45,433 nucleotides of DNA, from contig JAQVXL010000009.1 in assembly GCA_028709235.1 (NCBI GenBank), forward strand, positions 1 to 45,433, written 5' to 3'. Position 1 is the stretch's first letter. Every line of letters begins with the position of its first letter. The DNA is from Desulfotomaculaceae bacterium (GTDB lineage: Bacteria > Bacillota > Desulfotomaculia > Desulfotomaculales > Pelotomaculaceae). This document shows positions 1 to 7,957 of this stretch, piece after piece. The notes below the pieces were generated by a model. It saw nothing but the letters and a program-made list of their open reading frames with translations, was not told the DNA's origin and did not search any database. Both the position numbers and the translations under genes were made by a program.

Positions 1-430
1 ATTTTAGTCAATTCTATTTTACCAAGACGAGGGTGTCTTTTGCTGTTTTTCTATAAATAAATTGGGAATAACCCAGTTATATCAAAGCTTCAAGGCTATT
101 TCTCAAGTGAGAAACTTGAGTTAAGATAAAATATGGATAATGGGAGGAGATGAGTACGAATCCCTCCAGACGGCAAAGCGCATTGATTCCGCGTTGTTGG
201 AGGCGCAACGGCAGGCCGAGTCCGACCCGACCCGCCTGAATTCAACTAGGTTTCCGCCTCAATGATTGGAGATTTGAGGACGTATCAAAAGGTGGTTGCC
301 TTACAACGGTTATCGTCGCAATTATAATTATTGGAGTATTATTTATATATTCTCGGTTCTGACCAGGTTAGAGCCTTTGAATCCTTAAATTTGGCAGAGA
401 GCCTATTAAATTAAGAAGGAGTGTGTAATT
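1..430. other. Left-edge region with no clear intact gene
   Basis: No convincing intact gene is visible. A short hairpin lies at 103-121 (CTCAAGT/ACTTGAG, loop GAGAA) without a T-tract. A decayed ORF (140-265) is listed separately. After it, the frame around 295-362 encodes a hydrophobic Ile/Val-rich stretch that lacks a start codon and follows a stop, so it looks like debris. The last 20 bases carry the ribosome binding site of the phasin-like gene. Confidence 0.5.
140..265 (+). pseudogene. Possible antitoxin C-terminal fragment (41 codons)
   Basis: An ATG-to-TGA frame encodes 41 residues containing DEYESLQTAKRIDSALLEAQ. The DEYESL segment followed by a charged helix resembles the C-terminal tail of Phd/YefM-type antitoxins. 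The DNA-binding N-terminus of that family is absent and an in-frame stop lies just upstream. No toxin gene follows. There is no ribosome binding site in front of the ATG; the GGAGG lies inside the frame. I read it as a decayed remnant, but it could be chance similarity. Confidence 0.25.
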
Positions 431-769
431 ATGTCAAACGCATTTGAAAAGTCCATTAACTTTGGAGTAGGGCTTTTATTGTATTCGCGGGAAAAAGTGG
501 AGGAGTTGGTGGAGGAGATGGTCGGCAAAGGCGAGGTGGCCAAAAAGGACGCCCGGCAGTTTGCCAGCGAACTTACGCAGAGAGGCGAAGAGCAGAGAGA
601 AGAACTGAAAAAGCTGATTCAGAATGAAGTCGCCGAGGCTCTGGAACAGGTAAAGGTGGCAAAAAAAGAAGACCTTGTTACTAAAGATGAAATCAGAGAA
701 ATTGTAAGAGAACAAATACAGCAAGTAATTCGGGAACAGGGATGCTTCAAAAATGAGGGCACAAAGTAA
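431..769 (+). CDS. Phasin-like coiled-coil protein (PhaF/COG3937 type)
   Basis: A 112-residue, highly charged and almost wholly helical protein. Residues 1-30 form an amphipathic helix (FEKSINFGVGLLLYSREKVE). About residues 35-100 are Lys/Glu-rich heptad-like sequence, including EQREELKKLIQNEVAEALEQ. This is the pattern of the small proteins annotated as phasin family or polyhydroxyalkanoate synthesis regulators in Firmicutes. Such proteins coat granules or act as coiled-coil adaptors; the role here is not known. An AAGGAG motif sits 8-10 bases before the ATG. The UbiB-like kinase gene follows about 140 bases later on the same strand, so the two may be co-transcribed. No PHA synthase is in the window, which weakens a granule role. 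Confidence 0.75.
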   Translation: MSNAFEKSINFGVGLLLYSREKVEELVEEMVGKGEVAKKDARQFASELTQRGEEQREELKKLIQNEVAEALEQVKVAKKEDLVTKDEIREIVREQIQQVIREQGCFKNEGTK

Positions 770-906
770 TGGGATTAACCGCAAGAGTGGCAGGTGCAGG
801 AAATGGCAAAAATCTATCGGCAGATGCTTTTGCCAGGTAGTGAAACGATCGGCATGCTTACTTTCCCCTCTGCTTCAATAGTGCCGAATTGCAGGATAGT
901 GTTGAT

Positions 907-2595
907 ATGATGGATTACAGGCGCATCCGTGTAAGAAGATATAAAGAAATTGTTGCTGTTTTTACAAAACATGGCTTCGGATTTCTTGTAAAGCAACTTA
1001 GGCCCCATTATTCTTTAAGGCGGAAAGACGGAATTTCAGATGCCGGAACCACACCTGACAATGCCGGAACTTCAGCAGGAAGAAGGCTGAAGATGGCCTT
1101 GGAAGAACTGGGTCCGACGTTTGTTAAATTAGGCCAAATTCTAAGCATACGACAGGATATTTTGCCGGTTGATATTGTTGAAGAGCTTAAAAAACTGCAA
1201 GAATCGGTGCAGCCGTTTCCATTTTCTGAGGTAAAGATGCTCATCGAAGCGGAATTTAATGATGATCTGGAACATATCTTTGCGGAATTTGATGAGGTAC
1301 CTGTGGCCGCGGCATCCATATCCCAAGTTCATCGCGCCAGGCTGATTTCGGGGAAGCAGGTGGCCGTGAAGGTGCAGCGGCCGGAAATAGAAAGAGTCAT
1401 CGATATGGACATAGACATTCTGAAAGATATGGCGCGGTTTCTCGACCATCACACCAAATACGGGAGAATTTATGATTTCGGCGACATGGTGGCAGATTTT
1501 GAAAACACGATTAAGAATGAACTTGATTTTACACAAGAGGGAGAAAACGCGGATACCTTCACGCTTAATTTAAGCCGGGATGAAGGCGTAACCGTCCCAA
1601 AAGTAAAATGGATTTATACAACCAGGCGTGTTCTCACCATGGAGTATTTTGCAGGCATCAAGATCAGCGATTCGGTTGCCCTGGATTTGGCAGACATTGA
1701 CCGAAGAAAGATCGCTGAGAGGCTTGCCACATCCATGTGCAATCAAATTCTCAGAGACGGTTTTTTTCATGCGGATCCGCATCCGGGAAATATTCAGGTT
1801 ATGCCGGACGGCACAATCATATTTCTTGATTTGGGGATGGTCGGCCGCCTTAATGAATCCCGGAAAAGATCGATCTCAAACTTTTTTATGGGGGTGGCCT
1901 TCAAAGACAGTCGCATGGTAGTCAACTCCATCTTTGACATGGACACCATGACTGCTCGAAGCAATGTTAAGAATTTTGAAAAGGATATAGACGAACTAAT
2001 CGAACAATATCTGACCATGCCCATGAACGAGATGAAAATTGATAAGTTGCTTTATAAAATATTCCGTATTGCCTTTTTGAACCATGTAAAAACACCCCGC
2101 GAATTAGCTTTGCTTTCCAAAACAATGGCAACTCTGCAAGGACTGTTGGGAAAACTCGCCCCTGATCTTAACGCTCTGGCTATTGCCGAACCCATCGCTA
2201 AAAAGCTGCGTTATCAGTCGTTTTCAGCGAGAAAAATGGAAGGCCGAATAAAAAAGGGCTTATTGGATTACTGGGATTTGTTAAGCGAATTCCCGGCCGT
2301 AATACAAAACCTCCTGCATAAAGCGGCAGATGCAGACTTTGCTGTTCAATTTGAGATGAAAGAGATGGACAAGCTTCAAAGGCGGTTGGAACGGATTTCC
2401 AACCGAATGTCCTTAAGCGTGATCTTGCTGGCCGTAAGCATTATCATCGCCGGGGCCCTGATCAGCTCCGGCCTTAATGCAAGTAAAAGCAGCGAAATGT
2501 ATCTTCTTAATATTGCAGTCTTAAAAACCTGTTTGGCATCAGCTGCTATTATTGTCTTGGGACTGGTGATTTCAATGATCAGGTCAAGGCGCTGA
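907..2595 (+). CDS. ubiB: ABC1/UbiB family atypical kinase
   Basis: About 562 residues, the usual length for UbiB/AarF proteins. The family marks appear in order: KLGQ near residue 74 in the KxGQ element; the Ala-rich loop AAASISQ near 134-140 that replaces the glycine loop of ordinary kinases; VAVKVQRP with the ATP-site Lys near 155; ELDFTQEGEN near 205; the catalytic HADPHPGN near 288-295; and the metal-binding DLG near 308. Two hydrophobic helices close the C-terminus (about 501-520 and 533-557). UbiB proteins are ATPases that support isoprenoid-lipid and quinone metabolism at the membrane; the substrate in this organism is unknown. The open frame begins at a TTG at 889, but ATG at 907 (or 910) matches the family N-terminus and has AGGA 10 bases upstream. 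Confidence 0.93.
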   Translation: MMDYRRIRVRRYKEIVAVFTKHGFGFLVKQLRPHYSLRRKDGISDAGTTPDNAGTSAGRRLKMALEELGPTFVKLGQILSIRQDILPVDIVEELKKLQESVQPFPFSEVKMLIEAEFNDDLEHIFAEFDEVPVAAASISQVHRARLISGKQVAVKVQRPEIERVIDMDIDILKDMARFLDHHTKYGRIYDFGDMVADFENTIKNELDFTQEGENADTFTLNLSRDEGVTVPKVKWIYTTRRVLTMEYFAGIKISDSVALDLADIDRRKIAERLATSMCNQILRDGFFHADPHPGNIQVMPDGTIIFLDLGMVGRLNESRKRSISNFFMGVAFKDSRMVVNSIFDMDTMTARSNVKNFEKDIDELIEQYLTMPMNEMKIDKLLYKIFRIAFLNHVKTPRELALLSKTMATLQGLLGKLAPDLNALAIAEPIAKKLRYQSFSARKMEGRIKKGLLDYWDLLSEFPAVIQNLLHKAADADFAVQFEMKEMDKLQRRLERISNRMSLSVILLAVSIIIAGALISSGLNASKSSEMYLLNIAVLKTCLASAAIIVLGLVISMIRSRR

Positions 2596-2624
2596 AAAAT
2601 AACGCGCAAAAGGAGCAATGACAG

Positions 2625-2726
2625 ATGATCGGTTGGCTCATGCAAAATTTGGAATGGAACCGGATTCTTTGCTTCCTCTATAAAATGCCACCGGTCCGTT
2701 CAGGTTTATTTTCGCGTATGCGCTAA
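2625..2726 (+). CDS. Possible 33-residue small protein
   Basis: ATG 30 bases after the UbiB stop, with AAAAGGAG nine bases upstream, opens a 33-codon frame rich in Trp, Leu, Met and Arg (it begins MIGWLMQNLEWNRILCFLYK). It resembles a short amphipathic membrane-associated peptide. A second ATG at 2618 in another frame gives a 21-codon alternative with poorer spacing. No family is recognised. The ribosome binding site and operon position are the only support. Confidence 0.3.
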   Translation: MIGWLMQNLEWNRILCFLYKMPPVRSGLFSRMR

Positions 2727-2753
2727 AAAAATGGTGTCGCCAGAAAAGTAAAA

Positions 2754-2788
2754 GCTCTCAAATCCGCTTATAGCACGGCTTTAAGAGC
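2754..2788 (-). terminator. Intrinsic terminator after tRNA-Leu
   Basis: On the minus strand, GCTCTTAAAGCCG pairs with CGGATTTGAGAGC (one mismatch, 9-base loop) and is followed by a T-rich run. It lies about 10 bases past the CCA end of the tRNA and would end its transcript. Confidence 0.7.
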
Positions 2789-2797
2789 AATTATTTC

Positions 2798-2885
<88 letters not shown>

Positions 2886-3145
2886 ATTGAACTTATAACA
2901 AAGCTTATTTTAACAGAAAGGGTATGCTTAAGTCAATATGAATACCCTGATCATTGTTGAGGTAATCACAACATAGATCTCATATAATTAATTTATTATT
3001 ATCACGCCGAGGATAAATAATTTCAATAGTAAATCTGCATTTTAGGCACAAAATTCTCTTGTATATGCTGAGCAAAATAGCTAGAATAAGCTTAACTTTG
3101 CAAATAACTATAATTTTTATAGGCGTTTTGGGAGGAGGTAAATCC

Positions 3146-3367
3146 ATGAAGGAAAAGGTCGAAGAAGTGCTGGGTAAGGTCCGTCCCTTTCTCCAACGAG
3201 ACGGCGGTGATGTCGAACTGGTTGATGTCAGCGACAGCGGAGTGGTTAAAGTTCGCCTGAAAGGCGCTTGCAGCGGTTGCCCGGGCGCGAAGATTACTTT
3301 GAAACAGGGCGTTGAGAGAATGCTCAAGCAGGAGATTCCGGAAGTTAAGGAGGTAATTTCTGTTTAG
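3146..3367 (+). CDS. NifU C-terminal domain protein, Cys form
   Basis: A 73-residue stand-alone NifU C-terminal (Nfu-type) domain. Family features are [17 protein letters not shown] (about residues 12-28), VRLKGAC and the cluster-binding motif Cys42-x-x-Cys45 in CSGCPGA. Such proteins carry an Fe-S cluster at a dimer interface and hand it to apoproteins. The frame extends further upstream, but the ATG at 3146 has GGAGGAGG at ideal spacing and begins exactly where the family does. A paralogue follows at 3624. Its own terminator follows at 3397. Confidence 0.93.
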   Translation: MKEKVEEVLGKVRPFLQRDGGDVELVDVSDSGVVKVRLKGACSGCPGAKITLKQGVERMLKQEIPEVKEVISV

Positions 3368-3396
3368 TTTTCCTGAAGTAATTTAGTAGCAAAAAG

Positions 3397-3435
3397 CCCT
3401 TCACTTCTCACAGGCTAAGAGGTGGAGGGTTTTTT
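3397..3435 (+). terminator. Intrinsic terminator after first NifU gene
   Basis: A 12-pair stem (CCCTTCACTTCT with AGAGGTGGAGGG, including G-T pairs) with a 9-base loop, followed by six T at 3430-3435. Confidence 0.85.
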
Positions 3436-3511
3436 ATTGCGTTAACTAGATTATATATGCTTTTGTTATAAAATATTTTTATATTTTAGCCTTTATTTAT
3501 AAGATATATTG

Positions 3512-3540
3512 TTGTAATAGCGTTTTATAACAGGTAGAAT
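3512..3540 (+). promoter_or_regulatory. Possible sigma-A promoter for second NifU gene
   Basis: TTGTAA (3512-3517), a 17-base spacer and TAGAAT (3535-3540). It lies between the terminator of the first copy and the GTG of the second. It would give the second copy its own transcript. Confidence 0.4.
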
Positions 3541-3623
3541 AGGTTTAAACTGTAAAGCTTTAGACACATACTTACGGTTATGGGCAGTCATAATAATTAT
3601 AGTTGAAGGGAGGTCAAATACCG

Positions 3624-3845
3624 GTGAAAGAAAAAGTTGCAGTGGCACTGGGCAAAGTGCGTCCTTTTCTTCAAAGAGACGGCGGCGATGTCGAACTTGT
3701 TGATGTTAATGAAAACGGTTTGGTGAAGGTGCGCCTTAAAGGGGCCTGCGGCGGTTGACCCGGCGCTAAAATAACCCTCAAGCAGGGTATTGAGCGGGTG
3801 CTCAAGCAGGAAGTACCGGAAGTTAAAGAAGTAGTATCTGTTTAA
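3624..3845 (+). CDS. NifU C-terminal domain protein with in-frame TGA at CxxC (candidate selenoprotein)
   Basis: A 74-codon frame, GTG to TAA, with GGGAGG 10 bases upstream. It encodes a paralogue of the 3146 gene. Codon 45, at 3756-3758, is TGA exactly where the neighbour has the second Cys of CxxC, so the motif would read C-G-G-U if TGA is decoded as selenocysteine. Past the TGA, 28 codons remain open. Compared with the neighbour they show 12 synonymous changes, 4 conservative replacements (V/I, M/V, I/V twice) and no indels, which points to selection on the protein beyond the TGA. Two hairpins follow the TGA at 3774-3788 and 3790-3805. TGA is an ordinary stop elsewhere in the window. The alternative is a recent nonsense mutation giving a 44-residue fragment. 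No sel genes are in the window. Confidence 0.7.
3774..3805 (+). promoter_or_regulatory. Candidate SECIS hairpins downstream of the TGA codon
   Basis: Two consecutive perfect stems lie inside the coding sequence. ACCCT-CAAGC-AGGGT (3774-3788) has its loop 20 bases after the TGA. TTGAGC-GGGT-GCTCAA (3790-3805) has its loop 37 bases after it. The first stem is absent from the Cys paralogue and arises from synonymous changes; the second is one pair shorter there. The bacterial SECIS rule as I recall it asks for a loop 16-37 bases away with a G in the first two loop positions. The first hairpin meets only the distance condition and the second meets both at the outer limit. Confidence 0.4.
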
Positions 3846-3851
3846 TGCAAC

Positions 3852-3879
3852 AACCCCCTGGACAGGCAGGGGGTTTATT
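3852..3879 (+). terminator. Intrinsic terminator after second NifU gene
   Basis: AACCCCCTG pairs with CAGGGGGTT (9 pairs, 6-base loop) and is followed by a T-rich tract, 7 bases after the TAA. Confidence 0.85.
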
Positions 3880-3900
3880 TTAGCATAAGGGTAGTTGCTG

Positions 3901-4744
3901 TCAGCAGCCATTCAAACTTTTTAGCTCGTAAAGGTCCGGCCTGCGGTGTTTTAACAGGGGCAGCGCCGCTCTTGTTTCGTTTAAAAGCTGAAGATCTATC
4001 TCGCCGTAGATGATCGTTTCCTTTTCATCGGCCTGGGCGATTATTCTGCCCCAGGGGTCTACGATAACAGAGTTGCCGTAACTTACGTATGATGCTGCGG
4101 CATCCCTGGCGGAAGAGGCGCCGACAAGAAAGACCTGGTTGTCGACGGCGCGCGTCCGCAGCAGCAGTTCCCAGTGGGCGGGTCCGGTGTTCATGTTGAA
4201 GGCAGCAGGCAAAATCACTATCTCAGCGCCCAGCAGCGCCATTAACCGGATCAGCTCGGGAAACCGGATGTCGTAGCATACAGCCACACCCAGGGGGCAG
4301 AGATCTGTTTCAACCACCGTGATCTTTTTCCCGGCTCCAAGCGTCTTTGATTCGTGAAAGGAGAGCCCGTCGGGCAGATCCACGTCGAACAGATGAATTT
4401 TTTGATGTTTTGCCAGCATTTCGCCCCGGGGGCCGAAAACAAAGCTGGTGTTATAGATAATGTTTTCTTCGCGTTCCGGTATGGAGCCGCCGACCAGGTA
4501 TACTTTTTCTTCGGCCGCTGCAGCCGACAGCATTTGCAGCGTGCTTCCCGCCGGATAACTTTCCGCGTAATCCGGAAAAAGGCTACTCTTGTAAGGGCAG
4601 TTGAATGAACATCTCCGGCAGGACCACGAGCCTGCAGCCAACCGCCGCTGCTTCTTTGATCATGGCCCGGGCCCTGGAGTTGTTCAATTCCTTGTTTTTT
4701 ACGACCAGCATCTGGCAAACGCCAATCCTGAATGTGCTCATCAT
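3901..4744 (-). pseudogene. Carbon-nitrogen hydrolase (nitrilase superfamily), frameshifted
   Basis: The two halves of a nitrilase/omega-amidase-like protein lie in different frames. From ATG 4744 the first frame gives RIGVCQMLVVKNKEL and then VVLPEMF, which holds the catalytic Glu, and hits a TAG soon after. The second frame resumes at NCPYKSSLFPDYAESYPAG and runs to the end, with the catalytic Lys in KIHLFDVD and Cys in VCYDIRFPEL. The break sits on TGAATGAA at 4602-4609 (TTCATTCA on the coding strand). Deleting one 4-base unit restores one frame reading PEMFNCPY. All three catalytic residues survive, so the break is recent, or is a sequencing error. The family hydrolyses amides such as 2-oxo acid amides or N-carbamoyl compounds. 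Confidence 0.85.
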
Positions 4745-4818
4745 AAGTTCTTCTGCCTTTTATCTCCTATCAAAGTTAGTATAATAAATATTGTTGGCAG
4801 GCAAAACGCATTTTATTT

Positions 4819-6792
4819 TCAAGGTTTATGGTTGATCAGTAAATCTACTACTGTCGGGTCTGCCAGTGTGGAGACGTCACCGAGCTGTTCAATCTCTCCG
4901 GCTGCGATCTTCCTTAAAATCCGCCTGAGGATCTTGCCGCTCCTGGTCTTCGGCAGAGAATGAGTGAAATGTATGATATCCGGCGAAGCAATCGGGCCAA
5001 TCTCCTTGCGTACTATGGCGACAAGTTCTTTTCTTAAATCTTCTGTAGCGACAATTCCTTCTATTAACGTTACATAGGCGTAAATACCTTCGCCCTTGAT
5101 ATTGTGCGGGTAGCCTACCACTGCCGCCTCAGCCACTTTGGGGTGCGCCGTCAACGAACTTTCCACTTCAGCCGTACCCAACCGGTGTCCTGATATATTG
5201 ATCACGTCGTCCACACGGCCAGTCAGCCAGAAATAACCGTCTTCATCCTTGCGGGCGCCGTCCGCTGTAAAATAGCAGCCCGGGTAGTGGGTAAAATAGG
5301 TGTTTCTAAATCTATTGGGCTCGCCGTATACACCGCGCATGATGCCGGGCCAGGGCTTCGTGATCACCAGGTATCCGGCTTCGTTGATACCGGCCTCAGT
5401 GCCGTCGTGGCGAATAACTTTCGCATCTACACCGAAAAATGGCAATGTGGCTGCGCCTGGCTTCAGCGGAACGCAGCCGGGTAAGGGTGATATTAAGACG
5501 CCGCCTGTTTCAGTCTGCCACCAGGTATCAACTATCGGACATTTTTCTTTGCCAATTACCTTGTAGAACCACAGCCAGGCTTCGGGATTAATTGGCTCAC
5601 CGACCGAGCCCAGCAGGCGCAGGCTGCTGAGGTCTCTGCTAAGCGGCCAGCGGTCACCGTCCCTCATCATTGATCGTATTGCTGTGGGAGCGGTGTAAAA
5701 GATATTAACCCGGTATTTTTCTATGATTTCCCAGAACCTGTCCGGTGCCGGATAACTAGGTGTGCCTTCAAACATCAGGGTTGTCGCGCCTGCCGAGAGG
5801 GGGCCGTAAATTATGTAGCTGTGTCCGGTAACCCAGCCGATATCAGCCGTGCACCAGTGTATATCCTCTTCCCGGTAGTCAAAGATATATCTGAAGGTTG
5901 TATTAGTATATACCAGGTAACCGCCGCTGGTGTGCAGCACGCCTTTGGGTTTGCCGGTGCTGCCGCTGGTGTAAAGTATGAAAAGCGGATCTTCCGCATC
6001 CATCTGCTCCGGTGCACAGTCAGCCGAGGCATTTCTCATCAGCTCGTGATACCAGAGATCGCGGCCATCTTTCATCTTGCAATCCTGGTCGATCCGCCTG
6101 ACTACAATGCATTTCTTAACTTTCGGGCAGTCACGCAGGGCTTCATCTGCTGTTTCTTTGGCCTGCAGCACTTTGCCGGACCTGTAGCCAAAATTATTGG
6201 TGACCAGGATTTCCGCACCTGCGTCTTGAATCCGGTCACGCAGGGCTTCGGCACTAAAGCCGCCAAAAACCACGCTATGGATAGCCCCAATCCTGGCGCA
6301 GGCCAGTAAGGTAATAACAAGTTCAGGGAGCATCGGCAGGTATACACTGACGCGGTCCCCTTTTTTTACTCCTAAGCTTTTTAAAACATTGGCGAATTTG
6401 CAGACTTCATGGTGCAGCTGGAGATAAGTGTATGTTTTGCTTTCTTCCTGGGGATCACCCTGCCAGATCAGGGCGGCCTTGTTTCGGCGCCAGCTTGTTA
6501 AATGGCGATCCAGGCAGTTATATGAGGCGTTTAATTTACCACCGTCAAAGTATCTGATAAAGAAATTATCTCCGAAATCATATTCCTCAACTTTATCCCA
6601 TTTCTTGAACCAATCAATGTGTTCAGCCATTTCAGCCCAGAACTCGTCCGGTTTTTCAGTAGATTTTTGCCACATTTTGTTGCGCTCTTCCATACTGCCG
6701 ACAAGCGCTTTTTCCGCAAAATCAGGTGTTGGATTGAAAACTCTCTTTTTGTTCAATGAGGATTGCCCACTACCAGTTTCCTTATGCGACAT
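4819..6792 (-). CDS. acsA: Acetyl-CoA synthetase (AMP-forming)
   Basis: 657 residues, the family's normal length. It activates acetate through acetyl-AMP to acetyl-CoA in the cytoplasm. The adenylate-forming signature LYTSGSTGKPKG is at residues 273-284. WWQTETGG lies further on in the acetate/AMP pocket. PKTRSGKILRR near the C-terminus holds the catalytic Lys (about 620) that is the acetylation site in other bacteria. The ATG has GGAGGGG about 8 bases upstream. The gene stands alone; the broken hydrolase is downstream on the same strand. In syntrophic or sulfate-reducing relatives it serves acetate assimilation or propionate/acetate CoA metabolism. The specificity for acetate over propionate is inferred from overall similarity. 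Confidence 0.95.
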   Translation of the reverse strand: MSHKETGSGQSSLNKKRVFNPTPDFAEKALVGSMEERNKMWQKSTEKPDEFWAEMAEHIDWFKKWDKVEEYDFGDNFFIRYFDGGKLNASYNCLDRHLTSWRRNKAALIWQGDPQEESKTYTYLQLHHEVCKFANVLKSLGVKKGDRVSVYLPMLPELVITLLACARIGAIHSVVFGGFSAEALRDRIQDAGAEILVTNNFGYRSGKVLQAKETADEALRDCPKVKKCIVVRRIDQDCKMKDGRDLWYHELMRNASADCAPEQMDAEDPLFILYTSGSTGKPKGVLHTSGGYLVYTNTTFRYIFDYREEDIHWCTADIGWVTGHSYIIYGPLSAGATTLMFEGTPSYPAPDRFWEIIEKYRVNIFYTAPTAIRSMMRDGDRWPLSRDLSSLRLLGSVGEPINPEAWLWFYKVIGKEKCPIVDTWWQTETGGVLISPLPGCVPLKPGAATLPFFGVDAKVIRHDGTEAGINEAGYLVITKPWPGIMRGVYGEPNRFRNTYFTHYPGCYFTADGARKDEDGYFWLTGRVDDVINISGHRLGTAEVESSLTAHPKVAEAAVVGYPHNIKGEGIYAYVTLIEGIVATEDLRKELVAIVRKEIGPIASPDIIHFTHSLPKTRSGKILRRILRKIAAGEIEQLGDVSTLADPTVVDLLINHKP

Positions 6793-7070
6793 TTATTACC
6801 CCTCCGCTAAATTAAATAGTGTAAAATATTTTATATATACAATAAACTAACTATAACAAATAATGCTTTTATAATATATTAAATTTTTTAAATAATTAAG
6901 AAATTTGAGTTAAAAGACATAAAATGCAGGTTAAATGGTTTTTATTCATGGTAGGATTTGGTGAGAAAAGAGGGCCGAAAGGTTGTTTTTCAGGGTGAAC
7001 TGATTTGTTGGAATAATAGACCGGCAATGTCAAAGATTACTTGGCCTGTACTATAAAATTGTCCCTGGTT
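6793..7070. other. AT-rich intergenic region upstream of acsA
   Basis: No open frame or RNA structure that I can support is visible. It must hold the leftward acsA promoter, but I cannot pick a clear -35/-10 pair. Together with the terminator at 7071 it fills the gap between two leftward genes. Confidence 0.4.
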
Positions 7071-7113
7071 AAACTTAAATGGCGCCGGCTTGAAGTCGGC
7101 GCCATTTAAGTTT
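7071..7113 (-). terminator. Perfect 17-bp inverted repeat at end of coat operon
   Basis: AAACTTAAATGGCGCCG and its exact reverse complement are separated by nine bases. The repeat overlaps the stop codon of the coat gene to its right. AT-rich outer arms and a GC core make it a strong terminator that could work in both directions. Confidence 0.75.
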
Positions 7114-7528
7114 AGATCATGGGGCTTTGCGGCGGCCGGTACATGGTGGTTTGTGCCGGGGGCATACCCATTTGCTGGGGCATTGTTGCCCCGGCCTGGT
7201 AATTATACTGAGGCATGTTCCCCTGGAAAGCCTGCTGCGGCGGCATTGTGCGCCTGGCAGCAGTGTTCTGCACCCTTTGCAGTTCCTGGTTCCACTTGTT
7301 AATATGCTGACTGAGATCGTTCATATTTGCCGTTTTGGGCTGATACCAACCGCGGTTGTTCATTTCCATGAATATTTCGTGCTGCATCTGGTGCTCATCT
7401 CTTAAAATACCGGTAAAGGCATCCAGAAGTTGGCTGTTGGCTGCTTCAAGGGCAGCATGGTTATAACCGCCCGCAATATATTTCTGGGTAACCAGGTTAT
7501 CTGTTAAACGGTCTTTATCATCTAACAT
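7112..7528 (-). CDS. CotF-family spore coat protein
   Basis: 138 residues. The N-terminal two thirds (LTDNLVTQKYIAGGYNHAAL through LRDEHQMQHEIFMEM) is the ferritin-like helical bundle of the CotF/DUF coat family. The last 45 residues are rich in Pro, Gln, Met and Tyr, low-complexity sequence as in cross-linked coat proteins. The protein would be deposited on the forespore surface. An AGGAG that overlaps the stop of the upstream coat gene drives the start. The spacing of 15 bases indicates a two-gene operon. Confidence 0.85.
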   Translation of the reverse strand: MLDDKDRLTDNLVTQKYIAGGYNHAALEAANSQLLDAFTGILRDEHQMQHEIFMEMNNRGWYQPKTANMNDLSQHINKWNQELQRVQNTAARRTMPPQQAFQGNMPQYNYQAGATMPQQMGMPPAQTTMYRPPQSPMI

Positions 7529-7543
7529 TATTTTCTTCAGCTC

Positions 7544-7756
7544 CTAGAATTGCCTCTGCTGGGCAAAATTTTGCGCGTTCCTCATCAAGATTTCATAATG
7601 TCCCCTGTGTCTATCAGCAATTCTCGTATATAATTGCTGGAGTTTCGGGTCGGTCGATTCTTGGGCATACGTTATGTTTTTGTTAATTGCCAGAGCCTCA
7701 GCCCTGAGCTGTTCTTCAAGTTGGAAAAGCTCCATTTCGGTTAACTGCGTCAACAA
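7544..7756 (-). CDS. Small CotF-like spore coat partner
   Basis: About 70 residues, a single helical domain (ELFQLEEQLRAEALAINKNI, then IADRHRGHYEILMRNAQNFA) matching one half of the CotF fold. It is the first gene of a two-gene operon with the larger coat protein. A GTG at 7762 opens the frame, but it touches the AGGAGG. TTG at 7756 or 7753, spaced 5 or 8 bases from the site, is the more likely start. Sporulation control is inferred; no sigma-K or sigma-E promoter was resolved. Confidence 0.75.
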   Translation of the reverse strand: MLTQLTEMELFQLEEQLRAEALAINKNITYAQESTDPKLQQLYTRIADRHRGHYEILMRNAQNFAQQRQF

Positions 7757-7883
7757 ATCCACCTCCTTTTATTCGTAGGATAAAAAGCCCCTGGTTGCTG
7801 GCTGGAATTTCTTTAATAGTTTGCTCATGGAAATGAAAATAATGCAAATAGAATAAAAAAAAGTAAAGACATTCTGACACAGT

Positions 7884-7916
7884 AAAAAACCCGGCATATT
7901 ACAATTATCCCGGGTT
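7884..7916 (-). terminator. Intrinsic terminator after membrane protein gene
   Basis: On the minus strand, AACCCGG pairs with CCGGGTT across a 15-base loop and is followed by TTTTTT. It lies about 40 bases past the stop at 7958. Confidence 0.7.
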
Positions 7917-7957
7917 AACATAATAGATTTATAAATATATTTTATAAAAAATCTCAT

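Noticed and set aside
803-910. 35-codon frame whose TGA overlaps the UbiB ATG
   Set aside because: The overlap looks like coupling, but the ribosome binding site is poor and the peptide has no recognisable feature.
3059-3145. Upstream extension of the first NifU gene
   Set aside because: GGAGGAGG and ATG at 3146 fit the domain start exactly; the extension is hydrophobic and unconserved.
7769-7957. 62-residue leftward open frame
   Set aside because: It spans a clear terminator and AT-rich intergenic DNA, and has no ribosome binding site.
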